A stretch of 64,000 nt of DNA, taken from assembly GCA_963702705.1 (NCBI GenBank), contig CAVPDR010000007.1:635431-699430 (forward strand), in the 5' to 3' direction. The notes beneath the pieces were generated by a model. The model saw nothing but the letters and a program-made list of their open reading frames with translations. It had not been told where the DNA came from and ran no database searches. Below are positions 26,288-35,390 of this stretch, in pieces (within the stretch, counting starts at the first letter, position 1; each line of letters opens with the position of its first letter). Origin of the DNA: VRUE01 sp963702705 (GTDB taxonomy: Bacteria; Actinomycetota; Thermoleophilia; Solirubrobacterales; 70-9). A program made the position numbers and the translations under genes.

Positions 26288-27796
26288 ATGGCCACGGACA
26301 CGGCGCTCGAGAACCTCAAAAAGGTAGATCACATCGTCGTGCTGATGCTGGAGAACCGCTCCTTCGACCACATGCTCGGCCATCTCTCGCTGCCGCCGGC
26401 AGAAGGTGGCGCGGGACGGACGGACATCGACGGGCTCATCGGCCCGGCTCGGAACTTCAACGAATACGGCGGCGAGAAATACCCGATCGAGCCCTTTGGC
26501 AACCGCCGGCTGGTTAAGTCGCAGGACCCCGATCACTCGGGAGAGGGCGTTGAAAAGCAGATGGCGAATGAGATGGGCGGCTTCGTCAGCGACTACATGG
26601 CGACGCGCAACCCCGAGGCCACGGCGCCGAAACCGGCCGATCCGATGCGCTATCAGTCCGCCGCCAACGCGCCCGTCTTCGACTTCCTCGCCAGCGAGTT
26701 CGCCGTCTGCGATCGCTGGTTCTGCTCCGTCCCGGGTTCCACCTGGCCGAACCGGATCGCCTCACTCACCGGCGAAGCGAGGGAAAAGAACAACCTCACC
26801 CTGCCGCTCTACTCGCGCCACTCCTTCGTGCGCTCGCTGCCCGAGAGCGTCAGTTGGCGCTGGTACTCATCCGACCCGGGGTCGCTACGCCTCGTCGACG
26901 ACCATTACCGGGTCGGCTGGGAGGAAAACTTCGCCCACGTCGAAAAGCCGACCGCGCTTCAGCCCGCCACGTTGTTCGGCGACATCAAGGATGAAAGGCT
27001 CCCGGCCGTTGCCTGGATCGATCCAAACTTCGTCGACCTGGGCGGGCTCTCGGGCGCCGACGACGATCACCCGCCCACCGACGTGATGGCGGCGCAGAGC
27101 TTCGTGCTGAAGATCTACAGCATGCTGAGGTCGAGGCCGGCGCTCTGGGAGAAGACGATGCTGGTGGTCGTCTACGACGAGCACGGTGGCTTCTACGACC
27201 ATCGCCATCCCGGCGACGGCCTTCCGGCCGAGTTCACCCGCCGCGCCGAGTTCGGCACTTTCGGTCCGCGGGTCCCGGCGATCGTCATTTCGCCATACGT
27301 CGGGCGCGAAACGGCCTACGGCTCCGCGCAGGACAACGACCTCCGCTTCCTCTATGACCACACGAGCCTGATCAAGACGATTCTGCTGCGCTTCGCCGAC
27401 GGCAACTTCGCGGGCCTGCCGGCGAGGGTGGCTTCGGCCGCGCACCTGGGGCACCTCTTGACCGAGCCCTCGCCGCGCCCGGCACCGGTGGTGCCGGAGA
27501 GCGCCGTCGATGGCGCCGTCGAGTGGTGGGCGAGGCAGATCCGCAGGCATCTCACCGACCCGCTTGCGACGGTGCCGGCGCTGACCGAGCTCAGGGAGGG
27601 GGAAGCGGAAGGGGCGGAGTTGGCCGGCGAGCGGGTCTGGGAAGCGCTCAATTGGCTCATCGACCACCTGCCGTTCATCCACCGCCGCAAGGTGGAGAGG
27701 GTCTCGATCGCCGCCGACGCCAACGAGCTCGAGCAGGGCATCGCCGCGGCGGCAGTCGAGATCAGAAAGAAGGGGCTCCCTCCGGGGCAGCCCTAG
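26288..27796 (+). CDS. Phosphoesterase / phospholipase C family protein
   Basis: 502-residue alkaline-phosphatase-fold phosphoesterase related to bacterial phospholipase C and acid phosphatases. It shows the N-terminal HIVVLMLENRSFDHMLGHL (Glu-Asn metal site), WPNRIASLTGEA, the metal-binding VVYDEHGGFYDH, GPRVPAIVISPYV and FLYDHTSLIKTIL (His). No signal peptide or Tat motif is seen, unlike secreted phospholipases C, so it may be cytosolic. The frame is intact. Substrate not assigned. Confidence 0.87.
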   Translation: MATDTALENLKKVDHIVVLMLENRSFDHMLGHLSLPPAEGGAGRTDIDGLIGPARNFNEYGGEKYPIEPFGNRRLVKSQDPDHSGEGVEKQMANEMGGFVSDYMATRNPEATAPKPADPMRYQSAANAPVFDFLASEFAVCDRWFCSVPGSTWPNRIASLTGEAREKNNLTLPLYSRHSFVRSLPESVSWRWYSSDPGSLRLVDDHYRVGWEENFAHVEKPTALQPATLFGDIKDERLPAVAWIDPNFVDLGGLSGADDDHPPTDVMAAQSFVLKIYSMLRSRPALWEKTMLVVVYDEHGGFYDHRHPGDGLPAEFTRRAEFGTFGPRVPAIVISPYVGRETAYGSAQDNDLRFLYDHTSLIKTILLRFADGNFAGLPARVASAAHLGHLLTEPSPRPAPVVPESAVDGAVEWWARQIRRHLTDPLATVPALTELREGEAEGAELAGERVWEALNWLIDHLPFIHRRKVERVSIAADANELEQGIAAAAVEIRKKGLPPGQP

Positions 27797-27811
27797 CTAC
27801 CGAGTCGCCGG

Positions 27812-28318
27812 TCAGTAGCCGTAGGGGTTTTCCGGGTTGGGCTGAGGCTGCGGCGTCGGTTCGGCCTTGGGCTGCGGAGGTGTCGCGGCATGCCAGGTGC
27901 CAACGTCCTTGATGCCCTCGCCGTTGACGTCGCCGGCCTTTGCGTCTGCCTCGAAGCGGTAGAGCGGGCGGCCTTTGTAGGTGACTTGGGTGCCGCCTTC
28001 GGGTCGTTCGATCGTGCCGAGCTTGACCGGGCCGGTTGGCTTGATCCCGGCCGGCACGATCAGCGGGTGCCAATCCAGAGGCAGGAGCCGGTGCAGATGA
28101 ACTTGCCGTTGGTCTCGACGCTGAGGCTGTAGAGGGTGCGGCCCTTGGCGTTGTCAGCACGGTCTTGCCGAGCTTGGCATTCGTGGCCTCTTTGACGACG
28201 CGCTTGGTCCGTCTGCGCGCTGGCACTGGCGCGATCGCGGCAACCGCGAGAGCAGGGAAAGCACAACCAGGTGCGCGGGACGTGTGATCGAGAAGCGAAA
28301 AGTGCTGGGCTGTGGCAT
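27812..28318 (-). CDS. Secreted repeat protein (COG4315-like), frameshifted
   Basis: Exported protein with two copies of the short repeat of unknown function found in actinobacterial lipoproteins: KGRTLYSLSVETNGKFICTG with SCLWHPLIVPAG, and TYKGRPLYRFEADAKAGDVN with DVGTWHAATPP. The C-terminus is Pro/Gln-rich. Start ATG 28318 follows GAGGAGG; a hydrophobic signal (PAHLVVLSLL...) follows. Frame changes near 28250, 28155 and 28068 must be joined. The W/H/C residues might bind heme or metal, but this is speculation. Confidence 0.68.
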
Positions 28319-28441
28319 CGGGGCCTCCTCGGCTCGGATTGGTCGTTCGTCGGGTCTACGGCGGGGCGCCGAAAAGTTCGGTCCACGAGTTGGCACGAGA
28401 CGCGCGATTTTGCGCGCCACAGGCGCGCCTCGCTGGGCAGG

Positions 28442-29776
28442 GTGGGCCATGGGAGCCAGGACGAGGAGGGACAGGCACTGCCGTTGGCACTTGGCGGGGC
28501 CTTCGCCCTGATCGCCGCGGCGCTGGCATTGGTCGCGATTGCTGGTGCGGTGACCGGGAAGGGGAGGGTGCAGCGGGCAGCGGACCTGGCGGCGATCTCG
28601 GCAGCGCGTTCGATGCGCGACGACCTGCCGCGACTGCTCTCGCTGCCGGCGTTGCCGAACGGTCTGCCGAACCCCACCACATCAAGAAGGCCGCCTACCT
28701 GGTGCGGGCCCGAACGGCGGCGCTCGACGCCGCGCGGGCAAACGGTGTCGGTGCGGCGCGTCTGCGACTCGAGTTCCCGGACGCGACCTCATTCGCCCCG
28801 GTTCGCGCCAAGGCGATCGTGGTCGCCCGCATCGACATCGGCGACCGGCAAGTCCACACCGAAACCTCCGCGATCGCCGAAGCCGGCGCCGCCGCGGGTT
28901 CTCCGGCTGGCTCGATGCCGACGATGGCTAGGGGCGGTGGCTACAGCGGTACGCTCAAATACAGGCAAGGGGAGGGGATGCGCCCGGATGTGGCGGCCGC
29001 TTTTGATCGCATGGCGGCGGCGGCACGCGGCCGACGGGCTCGCCTTAATCGTCAATCCGGCTTCCGCTCTGACGCCGAACAGGCAGCGCTATTCGCCGCC
29101 CACCCCGACCCAAAGTGGGTGGCGCTACCAGGTCAGTCGCTGCACCGCTGCGCCACCGAGCTTGACCTTGGGCCCGAAGCCGCATACGGCTGGCTAGCGG
29201 CCAAGGCCAGTCGCTTCGGCTTTGTCCAGCGCTACCAGCTGGGAGGGGTGGCATTTCGGCTTCGACGCGGGGCCGCCGCCCTGTTCTGCGGCGGGCAATT
29301 CAGTCGTACCGCGATGGTCGCCGGCGGAGCGATGGGAGCTCTCCGGGGCTGCCGGCCTTCCCGCCTTCGTCCCGGCTCCGCTTCCGGGCGCCACTGCTCC
29401 GTGCCGCCACCCATTGGAACGTCTCCGCTGCCCTTCTCGCCGCCCAACTGATGGCCGAGTCAAACTTCAACCCCTTCGCGTCCTCTCCGGCGGGCGCCCA
29501 GGGCATAGCCCAGTTCATCCCATCCACGGCATCCGCCTATGGCCTGAACGACCCCTTCGACCCGGTGGAAGCGATCGACGCCCAGGCTCACCTGATGTCG
29601 GACCTGATCCGCCAGTTCGGCTCCCCCCAACTCGCCCTCGCCGCCTACAACGCCGGCCCCGCCCCGGTCGAAGCCTGCCACTGCGTCCCCGCGATCCCCG
29701 AGACGACGCCTACGTCAGCCGCATCCTCGCCCTACTCGGCGGCGCCGGGGCGCTGGGTCCCGAGCCTTCGAAGTGA
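28442..29776 (+). CDS. TadG-like N-terminus fused to VanY peptidase and SLT transglycosylase (frameshifted)
   Basis: The N-terminus has the TadG/TadE pattern EEGQALPLALGGAFALIAAA with a membrane helix, then RVQRAADLAAISAARSM. Next is a VanY-type D-Ala-D-Ala carboxypeptidase domain: GFRSDAEQAALFAAHPDPKW, SLHRCATELDLG (His/Asp zinc ligands) and WHFGFD (His). Last is a lytic transglycosylase domain: AAQLMAESNFNPFASSPAGA with QGIAQFIPSTASAYGL and LALAAYNAGPAPVEA. The Glu in AESNFNP is the catalytic acid. Frame changes lie near 28680, 29060, 29245, 29350 and 29700. I infer a membrane-anchored wall hydrolase making room for a surface structure. Confidence 0.72.
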
Positions 29777-29851
29777 GGCTGGTGGCGTGAGTTGGCGAGC
29801 GGACTGGCAGCAGCCCGCGATCCAGTACACCCGAAGGTGTATCCTGGTGTA

Positions 29852-30066
29852 GTGGGCGCGGACGAACATCGAGATCGACGACCAGCTGATCGATCGCGCG
29901 ATGCGGCTCTATCGGCTGCGCAGCAAGCGCGAGGCCGTCGATCTGGCCCTGCGCAAGCTCGTCGGCGAGCCGATGGGCCGCGAGGAGGCGCTGGCGACGG
30001 AGGGGACCGGCTGGGCCGGCGACCTCTGCGAGATCCGTTCGCCCGGAAGAGATTCCGGAGCCGTGA
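29852..30066 (+). CDS. VapB-type antitoxin (frameshifted)
   Basis: Short ribbon-helix-helix-like antitoxin of the VapB/DUF2191 group: RTNIEIDDQLIDRAMRLYRL, then SKREAVDLALRKLVGEPMG. It ends EALATEGTGWAGDL with an acidic tail that normally contacts the PIN toxin. GTG 29852 is followed by an extra G, and a second change is needed near the end so that the stop at 30064-30066 overlaps the toxin GTG. Confidence 0.72.
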
Positions 30067-30465
30067 TCCTCGTCGACAGCTCTGCCTGGGTTGAGTTTCT
30101 CCGCGCCACCGGCAGCCCAGCCCACCTGCGGCTGCGCTCGGCACTGCAGGAGGGGGACGACCTGGCGAGTACCGATGCGATCGTGATGGAGATCCTCGCC
30201 GGCGCCCGCGACGAGGCCGACCGCGATCGGCTGCGACGCCTGCTCTACGGCCTGGAGTTTCTCGCCGTGGAGGGTCCCGCGGACTACGAGAGCGCCGCCG
30301 AGCTGTACCGGCTCTGTCGCCGCGGAGGCGAGACGCCGCGCAAGCTCACCGATTGCCTGATCGCCGCGGTAGCGATCCGCACCGACGCCGAGCTGCTCTG
30401 CGAGGACGCCGACTTCCTCACAATCGCCCGCCATGCGCCGCTGCGGCTTGCGGCTCTGCACGTAG
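30063..30465 (+). CDS. VapC-type PIN toxin
   Basis: PIN-domain ribonuclease: VILVDSSAWVEFLRATGSPA (Asp), ASTDAIVMEILAGARDE (Glu), LTDCLIAAVAIRTDAELLCE and DADFLTIARHAPL (Asp residues). Start GTG 30063 overlaps the antitoxin end. In the present sequence the frame continues without a stop into the MaoC-like gene; a one-base change would give the stop at 30463-30465, which fits usual VapC length. I treat the read-through as an indel artefact. Confidence 0.82.
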
Positions 30466-30476
30466 ACTGCCCGCCG

Positions 30477-31064
30477 ATGGCAACCGTCGAGGTACAGGGT
30501 GTCGAGGGAATGCAGGCACTGCTCGGGCAGGAGATCGGCCCGAGCGAGTGGCGCACCGTCACCCAGGAGAACATCGACACCTTCGCCGCGCTGTCGGGCG
30601 ACGACCAGTGGATCCACGTCGACGTCGAGCGGGCCAAGACGGAGAGCCCCTTCGGCACGACGATCGCCCACGGCAACTTGACACTCTCGCTGGTCGACGG
30701 CTTCCGCAAGGAGCTGATCTCCTCGACCGGCTTCGCTCTCGGCGTCAACTACGGCTGGGACAAGATCCGCTTCCCTGCGCCGGTCCCGGTCGACGCCCGG
30801 GTCCGCGGCCGCGCCGAGGTCGTTTCGGTCGACGAGAAGGGCGGCGGCTGGTGGCAGGTGGTTACCCGCTTCACCCTCGAGGTCGAGGGCAACGAGAAGC
30901 CGTGCTTCGTCGGTGACAGTGTCACCCGCGTGATGGCTCCGACCGACTGGCCAGCGCTGCCTCAAGGAAATGGCCGGCGGCGCCTTCGCTGGAACTCGTG
31001 CGTCAATCGCCGGCAGACTGGTAAATGTCAGCGGAGATGTCGCAGCTGCTGGTTGGACTCGTAG
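30477..31064 (+). CDS. MaoC-like (R)-specific enoyl-CoA hydratase family protein
   Basis: Hot-dog-fold dehydratase: EWRTVTQENIDTFAALSGDDQW then IHVDVERAKTESPFGTTIAH. This carries the catalytic Asp/His pattern (SGDxxxxH..., FGTTIAHG) of MaoC/NodN-type hydratases. Later segments are GVNYGWDKIRFPAPVPVDARV and TLEVEGNEKPCFVGDSVTRVM. The domain ends near 30940; the remaining 40 residues are unlike the family and may be out-of-frame read-through. Substrate presumably a short or medium acyl-CoA. Confidence 0.82.
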   Translation: MATVEVQGVEGMQALLGQEIGPSEWRTVTQENIDTFAALSGDDQWIHVDVERAKTESPFGTTIAHGNLTLSLVDGFRKELISSTGFALGVNYGWDKIRFPAPVPVDARVRGRAEVVSVDEKGGGWWQVVTRFTLEVEGNEKPCFVGDSVTRVMAPTDWPALPQGNGRRRLRWNSCVNRRQTGKCQRRCRSCWLDS

Positions 31065-32080
31065 GGGTGGTCGCCGGCGACGTCGTGACGGGCCTGGCCG
31101 GCTGGTTCGTTGACACCTCCCGTGGTAGGCAGGCGCGCCGCCGCGAGTTCAAGCGAGCCTCGCGCCTGATCCAGGAGGAGCTGACCAAGACCTGTGCGAT
31201 ATTGCGAGACGGGTCGAAGAGCAGCGTCACTGGGCGTCCTCCCCGGAGACCGCTGCGGACCGCGCGCTGGGACGAGTACGAGGCAGTGTTCGCCGATGCC
31301 GAGGTTCCGGATGAGCTCTGGGGGAGCTCGAGTGTCCTACCAGATCATTCGCGAGCTGAACGCCGTTGCCTTGCCCGTGCGGGTCAGAGCAGCCGCCGTT
31401 CTGCGATGGCGCTGAGGAAGACCTGCGCATCGCGATCGACTCGATCGACAGCGGTCGGCCTGGCGCTGATCAAACACAGCGGTGGCATAGGGTCCTCGGT
31501 CGAGCCCGACCCGACCATGGCGCTGGAGAACGCGGCGCGCAAAGCGGCGCGCGAGCCTGCTCCCAGCTCGATTCCTCCTCCGCCCGCCTTCGAGCAGGAC
31601 GACGAAGTGCTCGTCGTGTCGGACGACCATCCCGTGATCGGAGTTGCTCTCCTGGCGCCGCCGAAGTGGACTGCCTTCGAGTGCACGATGCCGCTGGAGG
31701 AGACCCTGATCGTTTCGATGCCGAGCATCTCGGGCTCGTGCGCGGCCGTTGTCGACATGCGCGGTCGTCCTCGTGGGCCGGGCTCGTGGACGGCGCTGCG
31801 CTTCGTCCCCGAGGAGATCCGCACACACCCCGACTACACCGACTTTGCTCTGCTACTCCGCCTCCCCGGCGACCGCTCGCTCGTGCGGAGAACGGAGCGC
31901 GACCTGACGCGACGAGAGTCGATCGAGATGATCGCGCGAGCGACGCCGGAGAAACCCGGGATCGTGTGGTTGCGGGAGGGAGAGCCCAGTGGCGACCCGC
32001 GAACGCCTCGCGCGGAAGGAGGATTGAGCGATGGCGCCCGCCCTCCGGACGGGCGCCAAAGTCGAGACCTGCCTACTTGA
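31025..32080 (+). CDS. Hypothetical membrane-anchored protein, frame uncertain
   Basis: Not recognised. The N-terminal membrane helix SQLLVGLVGVVAGDVVTGLAGW is followed by a basic segment TSRGRQARRREFKRASRLIQ and WDEYEAVFADAEVPDELW. Parts in other frames look coding too (YQIIRELNAVALPVRVRA; EEDLRIAIDSIDSG), so this may be two genes broken by indels. The second part reads DDEVLVVSDDHPVIGVALLA and RLPGDRSLVRRTERDL. A hairpin at 32032-32058 lies inside the open frame, so the true stop is probably earlier, near 32026. Confidence 0.4.
   Translation: MSAEMSQLLVGLVGVVAGDVVTGLAGWFVDTSRGRQARRREFKRASRLIQEELTKTCAILRDGSKSSVTGRPPRRPLRTARWDEYEAVFADAEVPDELWGSSSVLPDHSRAERRCLARAGQSSRRSAMALRKTCASRSTRSTAVGLALIKHSGGIGSSVEPDPTMALENAARKAAREPAPSSIPPPPAFEQDDEVLVVSDDHPVIGVALLAPPKWTAFECTMPLEETLIVSMPSISGSCAAVVDMRGRPRGPGSWTALRFVPEEIRTHPDYTDFALLLRLPGDRSLVRRTERDLTRRESIEMIARATPEKPGIVWLREGEPSGDPRTPRAEGGLSDGARPPDGRQSRDLPT
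32032..32058. terminator. Hairpin between convergent genes
   Basis: TGGCGCCCG and CGGGCGCCA form a perfect 9-bp stem with a 9-base loop between the plus-strand hypothetical gene and the minus-strand cupredoxin gene. It is a likely bidirectional terminator without T-runs. Confidence 0.6.
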
Positions 32081-32518
32081 CGGTAAGGTGCCTTCCATGC
32101 CCGCTTCGCGGTGGCCCGGGACGGTGCAGAAGAAGTGTAGGTGCCCGGTTTGAGGTCGACCGTGGTCGAGTCTTCGCCACTGGCGATCAGTTCGGTTGCG
32201 CCGACTTCTTTGCCGCTTGAGTCTTCGATCGCGACGTCGTGGGTCAGTGCCTGGGGGTTGTTGAAGTCGACCGTCACCTTGCCGGCTTTGGCCGTGGCTT
32301 TGGTGGTCGTGTAGGCGAGTTCTCCGCCCGGGTCGGCTTCGAATTTGACGGTCGAGCCGCCGCCACCGCTGCTTTCTTCCTTGCTGCCGCCCGCGGTGGC
32401 GCCGCTGGTGGATTCGCCGCCGCTCGGTCGTCGTCGTGGAGTTGTCGCTGCTGCTTCCGCAGGCGACGAGGGCGACCGATGCGAGGGCGAGTGCGAGTAG
32501 CGCGGCGACCTTCTTCAT
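32073..32518 (-). CDS. Cupredoxin-domain lipoprotein (frameshifted)
   Basis: Exported blue-copper protein of the plastocyanin/azurin type. Lipoprotein signal MKKVAALLALALASVALVAC (lipobox LVAC), then a Ser/Thr/Gly linker, then the beta-barrel: VTVDFNNPQALTHDVAIED (first Cu His) and KPGTYTFFCTVPGHREAGM (Cys, His, Met ligands). It ends EGTLTVK. Frame changes lie near 32430, 32135 and 32090. AAAGGA precedes ATG 32518. It is probably a small electron carrier outside the membrane. Confidence 0.85.
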
Positions 32519-32597
32519 GACTGGGGATCCTTTCCTAGGGGGAAGAATGCTCAGAGGGGACTGTAATAGCTGCATACGACCTATGAGCGAGGCCGGT

Positions 32598-33442
32598 TCA
32601 GCGGCCCTTGAACTCGGGCGTGCCGCCGCCGAAGAAGGTCTCGACGCCGTTGCGCAGGTCCTCGGTGGCCATGCTGTCGGCGATCCCGTGCCGCTCCAGC
32701 TGCAGGTGCTCGGTGAGGGTGTGCTCGATGCTGCCGCCGACCAGCATCTTCGCCATCCGCACGTAGTGGGGGGCCTTTGCCGCCAGCTTCTCGGCCTTGG
32801 CCCGCGCGCGGTCCATCAGCTCGTCCGGCGCGACGACCTCGGCGACCAGTTTCTCGGCCAGTGCGTCCTGGGCGGTCATGTTGGGGTCGTTGAGGAGGAT
32901 CTCAAGCGCCCGGCTCGGCCCGACCACGCGCGGCAGGAAGTAGGTCATGCCACCGTCGGGGGAGGCGCCGATGCGGCCGTAGGCGCAGGCGAAGAAGGCC
33001 GTCTCGGAGGCGATCCGGGTGTCGCAGGCGAGCGCCAGCGAGAAGCCCGCCCCGGCCGCCGGCCCGTTGACCGCCGCGATCACCGGGTAGGGGATCCGGC
33101 GCAGGTCGACGATCGCCGCGTGCAGCGCCTCGGCGCCGCGCCGCACTTCGCGAAGGGCAGGTCGATCTCCTCGCTCTCGACCCCGGTCTTTGAACCAGTT
33201 GACGTCGCCGCCGGCGCAGAAGGCCTTGCCGGCGCCGGTGACGATCAGCGCCCGCAGCGGCGCCTGGTCGGCGAGCCAGGCGAAGGCGACGGTCATCTCG
33301 CCGATCATCTCCGGGCTCATCGCGTTGAAGGCGTCGGGCCGGTCGAGCGTGAGGGTGCCGATGTGGCGCCGTCATCGATTTCGATCTTCAGCGTGTTCAG
33401 CTCGGGCGGGCTGCTGGTCAGGGGCTCGGTCTGCGTGGTCAT
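32598..33442 (-). CDS. Enoyl-CoA hydratase/isomerase family protein (frameshifted)
   Basis: Crotonase-fold enzyme acting on acyl-CoA. It shows ALIVTGAGKAFCAGGDVNWF (first oxyanion-hole segment), PVIAAVNGPAAGAGFSLALA (second) and FACAYGRIGASPDGGMTYFLP (catalytic acidic region). The C-terminal helices end TPEFKGR. Start ATG 33442 follows GGAGAGAG; the N-terminus reads TTQTEPLTSSPPELNTLKIE. Frame changes near 33370 and 33180. It is divergent from uvrC by about 28 bases. Confidence 0.87.
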
Positions 33443-33470
33443 CGCGCTCTCTCCGTGATCTTGCGTCAAG

Positions 33471-35390
33471 TTGGCCGGGTGGCCAGGAGCCTACCCTTTG
33501 GTCTGTGCAGCGGAGGCGACAGCGGCAGGGCTCTCGCGTGCGGAACGAATCGCGCAGCAGCGCCGCGAGCTGCCCGACTCGCCGGGGGTCTATCTCTTCC
33601 ACGCCGCCGACGGCGAGATCCTCTACGTCGGCAAGGCGCGCTCGATCCGCAAGCGCGATCGGCTCGCACTTCTCCGGCGGCGAACTCGCGCCTCACCTCG
33701 CGCGTCGACCAGATCGAGTGCATGGTCACCGCGACCGAGGCCGAGGCGCTGCTGGCCGAGCAGAGCTTCATCAAGCGCCACCGGCCGCGCTTCAACATCC
33801 GCCTGCGCGACGACAAGTCCTACCCCTACGTCTGCGTCAGCCTCGACGAGGACTACCCGCGGGTCTACTTCACCCGCGAGAAGCACCGCTCCGGCCGCGC
33901 CTACTTCGGCCCCTTCTCCAGTGCCAAGCGGGTGCGCGAGACCCTCGACCTGCTCGGCAAGCTGTTCCAGTTCCGCACCTGCGAGGGAAAGGAGCCCGGG
34001 CGCCGCTCCGGCAGTCCCTGCCTCGACTACTTCATCAAGCGCTGCGGGGCGCCCTGCGTCGGCTACGTCAGCGCAGGAGGAGTACCGGCACAACATCGAC
34101 GCGATCGTCGACTTCCTCTCCGGCCGCTACCGCCAGGTCGAGGCCGACGAGCAGGCGAAGATGGAGGCGGCGGCGGCCGAGCGCGAGTTCGAGCGCGCCG
34201 CCCTGCACCGCGACCGGCTGAAGGCGATCCAGTCGCTGTTCGAGCGCCAGCGCGTCGCCGGCGGCACGGTCGGCACCGCCGACCTGATCGGCGTCGCCGC
34301 CGAGGGGCAGGACGCCAACGCCCAGGTCTTCCAGGTCCGCGACGGGATCCTCGCCGAGCGCCAGAGCTTCTACCTCGACAACCAGGCCGAACGCGACCTG
34401 GCCGAGGTGGCGGAGGAGTTCGTCGGCCAGTACTACTCGGCCTCGCCGGCGATGCCGCGCACGATCGTCGTCGGCCCCTACCTGCGCGACCGGGTCGAGC
34501 TGCTCGAGGCGGCGCTGAGCGAGCGGCGCGGCAGCGCGGTCGAGGTGCGGGTGGCCGAGCGCGGCGACAAGCGCCGACTGCGCGAGCTGGCCGAGCGCAA
34601 CGCCCGCCTCGCCCTCGACCAGGACCGGCTGCGCCGCGAGCACCGCCGCCAGCGCCGGGTCGAGTCGCTCGCCGACCTGCGCGAGGCGCTCGGCATGCAG
34701 GAGCTGCCGGTGCGGATCGAGGGCTTCGACATCTCCAACCTCGGCGGCGAGCACACCGTTGCCTCGATGGTGGTGTTCGAGGGGGGTGCGACGAAGAAGG
34801 CCGACTACCGGCGTTTCCGGGTGCGGGGCGAGCGAACGCTCGGCCCCGACGACTTCGCCTCGATGGAAGAGGTGCTGGGGCGGCGGATGAACCGCTACCT
34901 CGAGCAGGTCGACCTCTCGCCGCACGACGGCAAACGCGACGAGAGCTTCGCCTCGCTGCCCTCGCTGGTCATGATCGACGGCGGCAAGGGGCAGCTCTCG
35001 GCGGCGATGCGGGTGCTGCAGCCGTTCGTCGAGCGTGGCGTCACCGTGATCGGCCTCGCCAAGCGCGAGGAGGAAGTCTTCGTCCCCGGCCGCTCGGCGC
35101 CGATCGACCTGCCGGCCGAGTCGGAAGCCTCGAAGCTGCTGCAGCGGGTGCGCGACGAGGCGCACCGCTTCGCGATCGAACATCACCGCGGTCGCCGCGA
35201 CCGGGCGATGACCGGCTCGGTACTCGACGAGTTGAAGGGCGTCGGGCCGGTCCGCAAGCGGGCACTGCTGCAGCACTTCGGCTCTCCAGAGCGGTTCGTC
35301 GCCGCCAGCCGCGAGGAACTTGAAATGGTGCCCGGCGTGCCTGGCAAGGTAGCCCGTGAGATCCACGAGCAGCTCAACAGGACTGGCTGA
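33471..35390 (+). CDS. uvrC: Excinuclease ABC subunit C (two compensating frameshifts)
   Basis: Nucleotide-excision-repair nuclease making both incisions. A GIY-YIG domain (LPDSPGVYLFHAADGEILYV then GKARSIRKR) is followed, in another frame from 33656 to 34075, by CMVTATEAEALLAEQSFIKR and CEGKEPGRRSGSPCLDYFIK. The original frame then returns with the UVR motif region, RIEGFDISNLGGEHTVASMV, VMIDGGKGQLSAAMRVL and the tandem helix-hairpin-helix end LDELKGVGPVRKRALLQHFG. Start is uncertain (TTG 33471 is the first option). It is coupled to rapZ by TGATG. Confidence 0.93.
   Translation: MAGWPGAYPLVCAAEATAAGLSRAERIAQQRRELPDSPGVYLFHAADGEILYVGKARSIRKRDRLALLRRRTRASPRASTRSSAWSPRPRPRRCWPSRASSSATGRASTSACATTSPTPTSASASTRTTRGSTSPARSTAPAAPTSAPSPVPSGCARPSTCSASCSSSAPARERSPGAAPAVPASTTSSSAAGRPASATSAQEEYRHNIDAIVDFLSGRYRQVEADEQAKMEAAAAEREFERAALHRDRLKAIQSLFERQRVAGGTVGTADLIGVAAEGQDANAQVFQVRDGILAERQSFYLDNQAERDLAEVAEEFVGQYYSASPAMPRTIVVGPYLRDRVELLEAALSERRGSAVEVRVAERGDKRRLRELAERNARLALDQDRLRREHRRQRRVESLADLREALGMQELPVRIEGFDISNLGGEHTVASMVVFEGGATKKADYRRFRVRGERTLGPDDFASMEEVLGRRMNRYLEQVDLSPHDGKRDESFASLPSLVMIDGGKGQLSAAMRVLQPFVERGVTVIGLAKREEEVFVPGRSAPIDLPAESEASKLLQRVRDEAHRFAIEHHRGRRDRAMTGSVLDELKGVGPVRKRALLQHFGSPERFVAASREELEMVPGVPGKVAREIHEQLNRTG

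Noticed and set aside
33656..34075. Programmed frameshifting in uvrC
   Set aside because: Two opposite shifts restore the frame and there is no slippery heptamer with a downstream structure; uvrC is not known to be recoded, so indel errors fit better.
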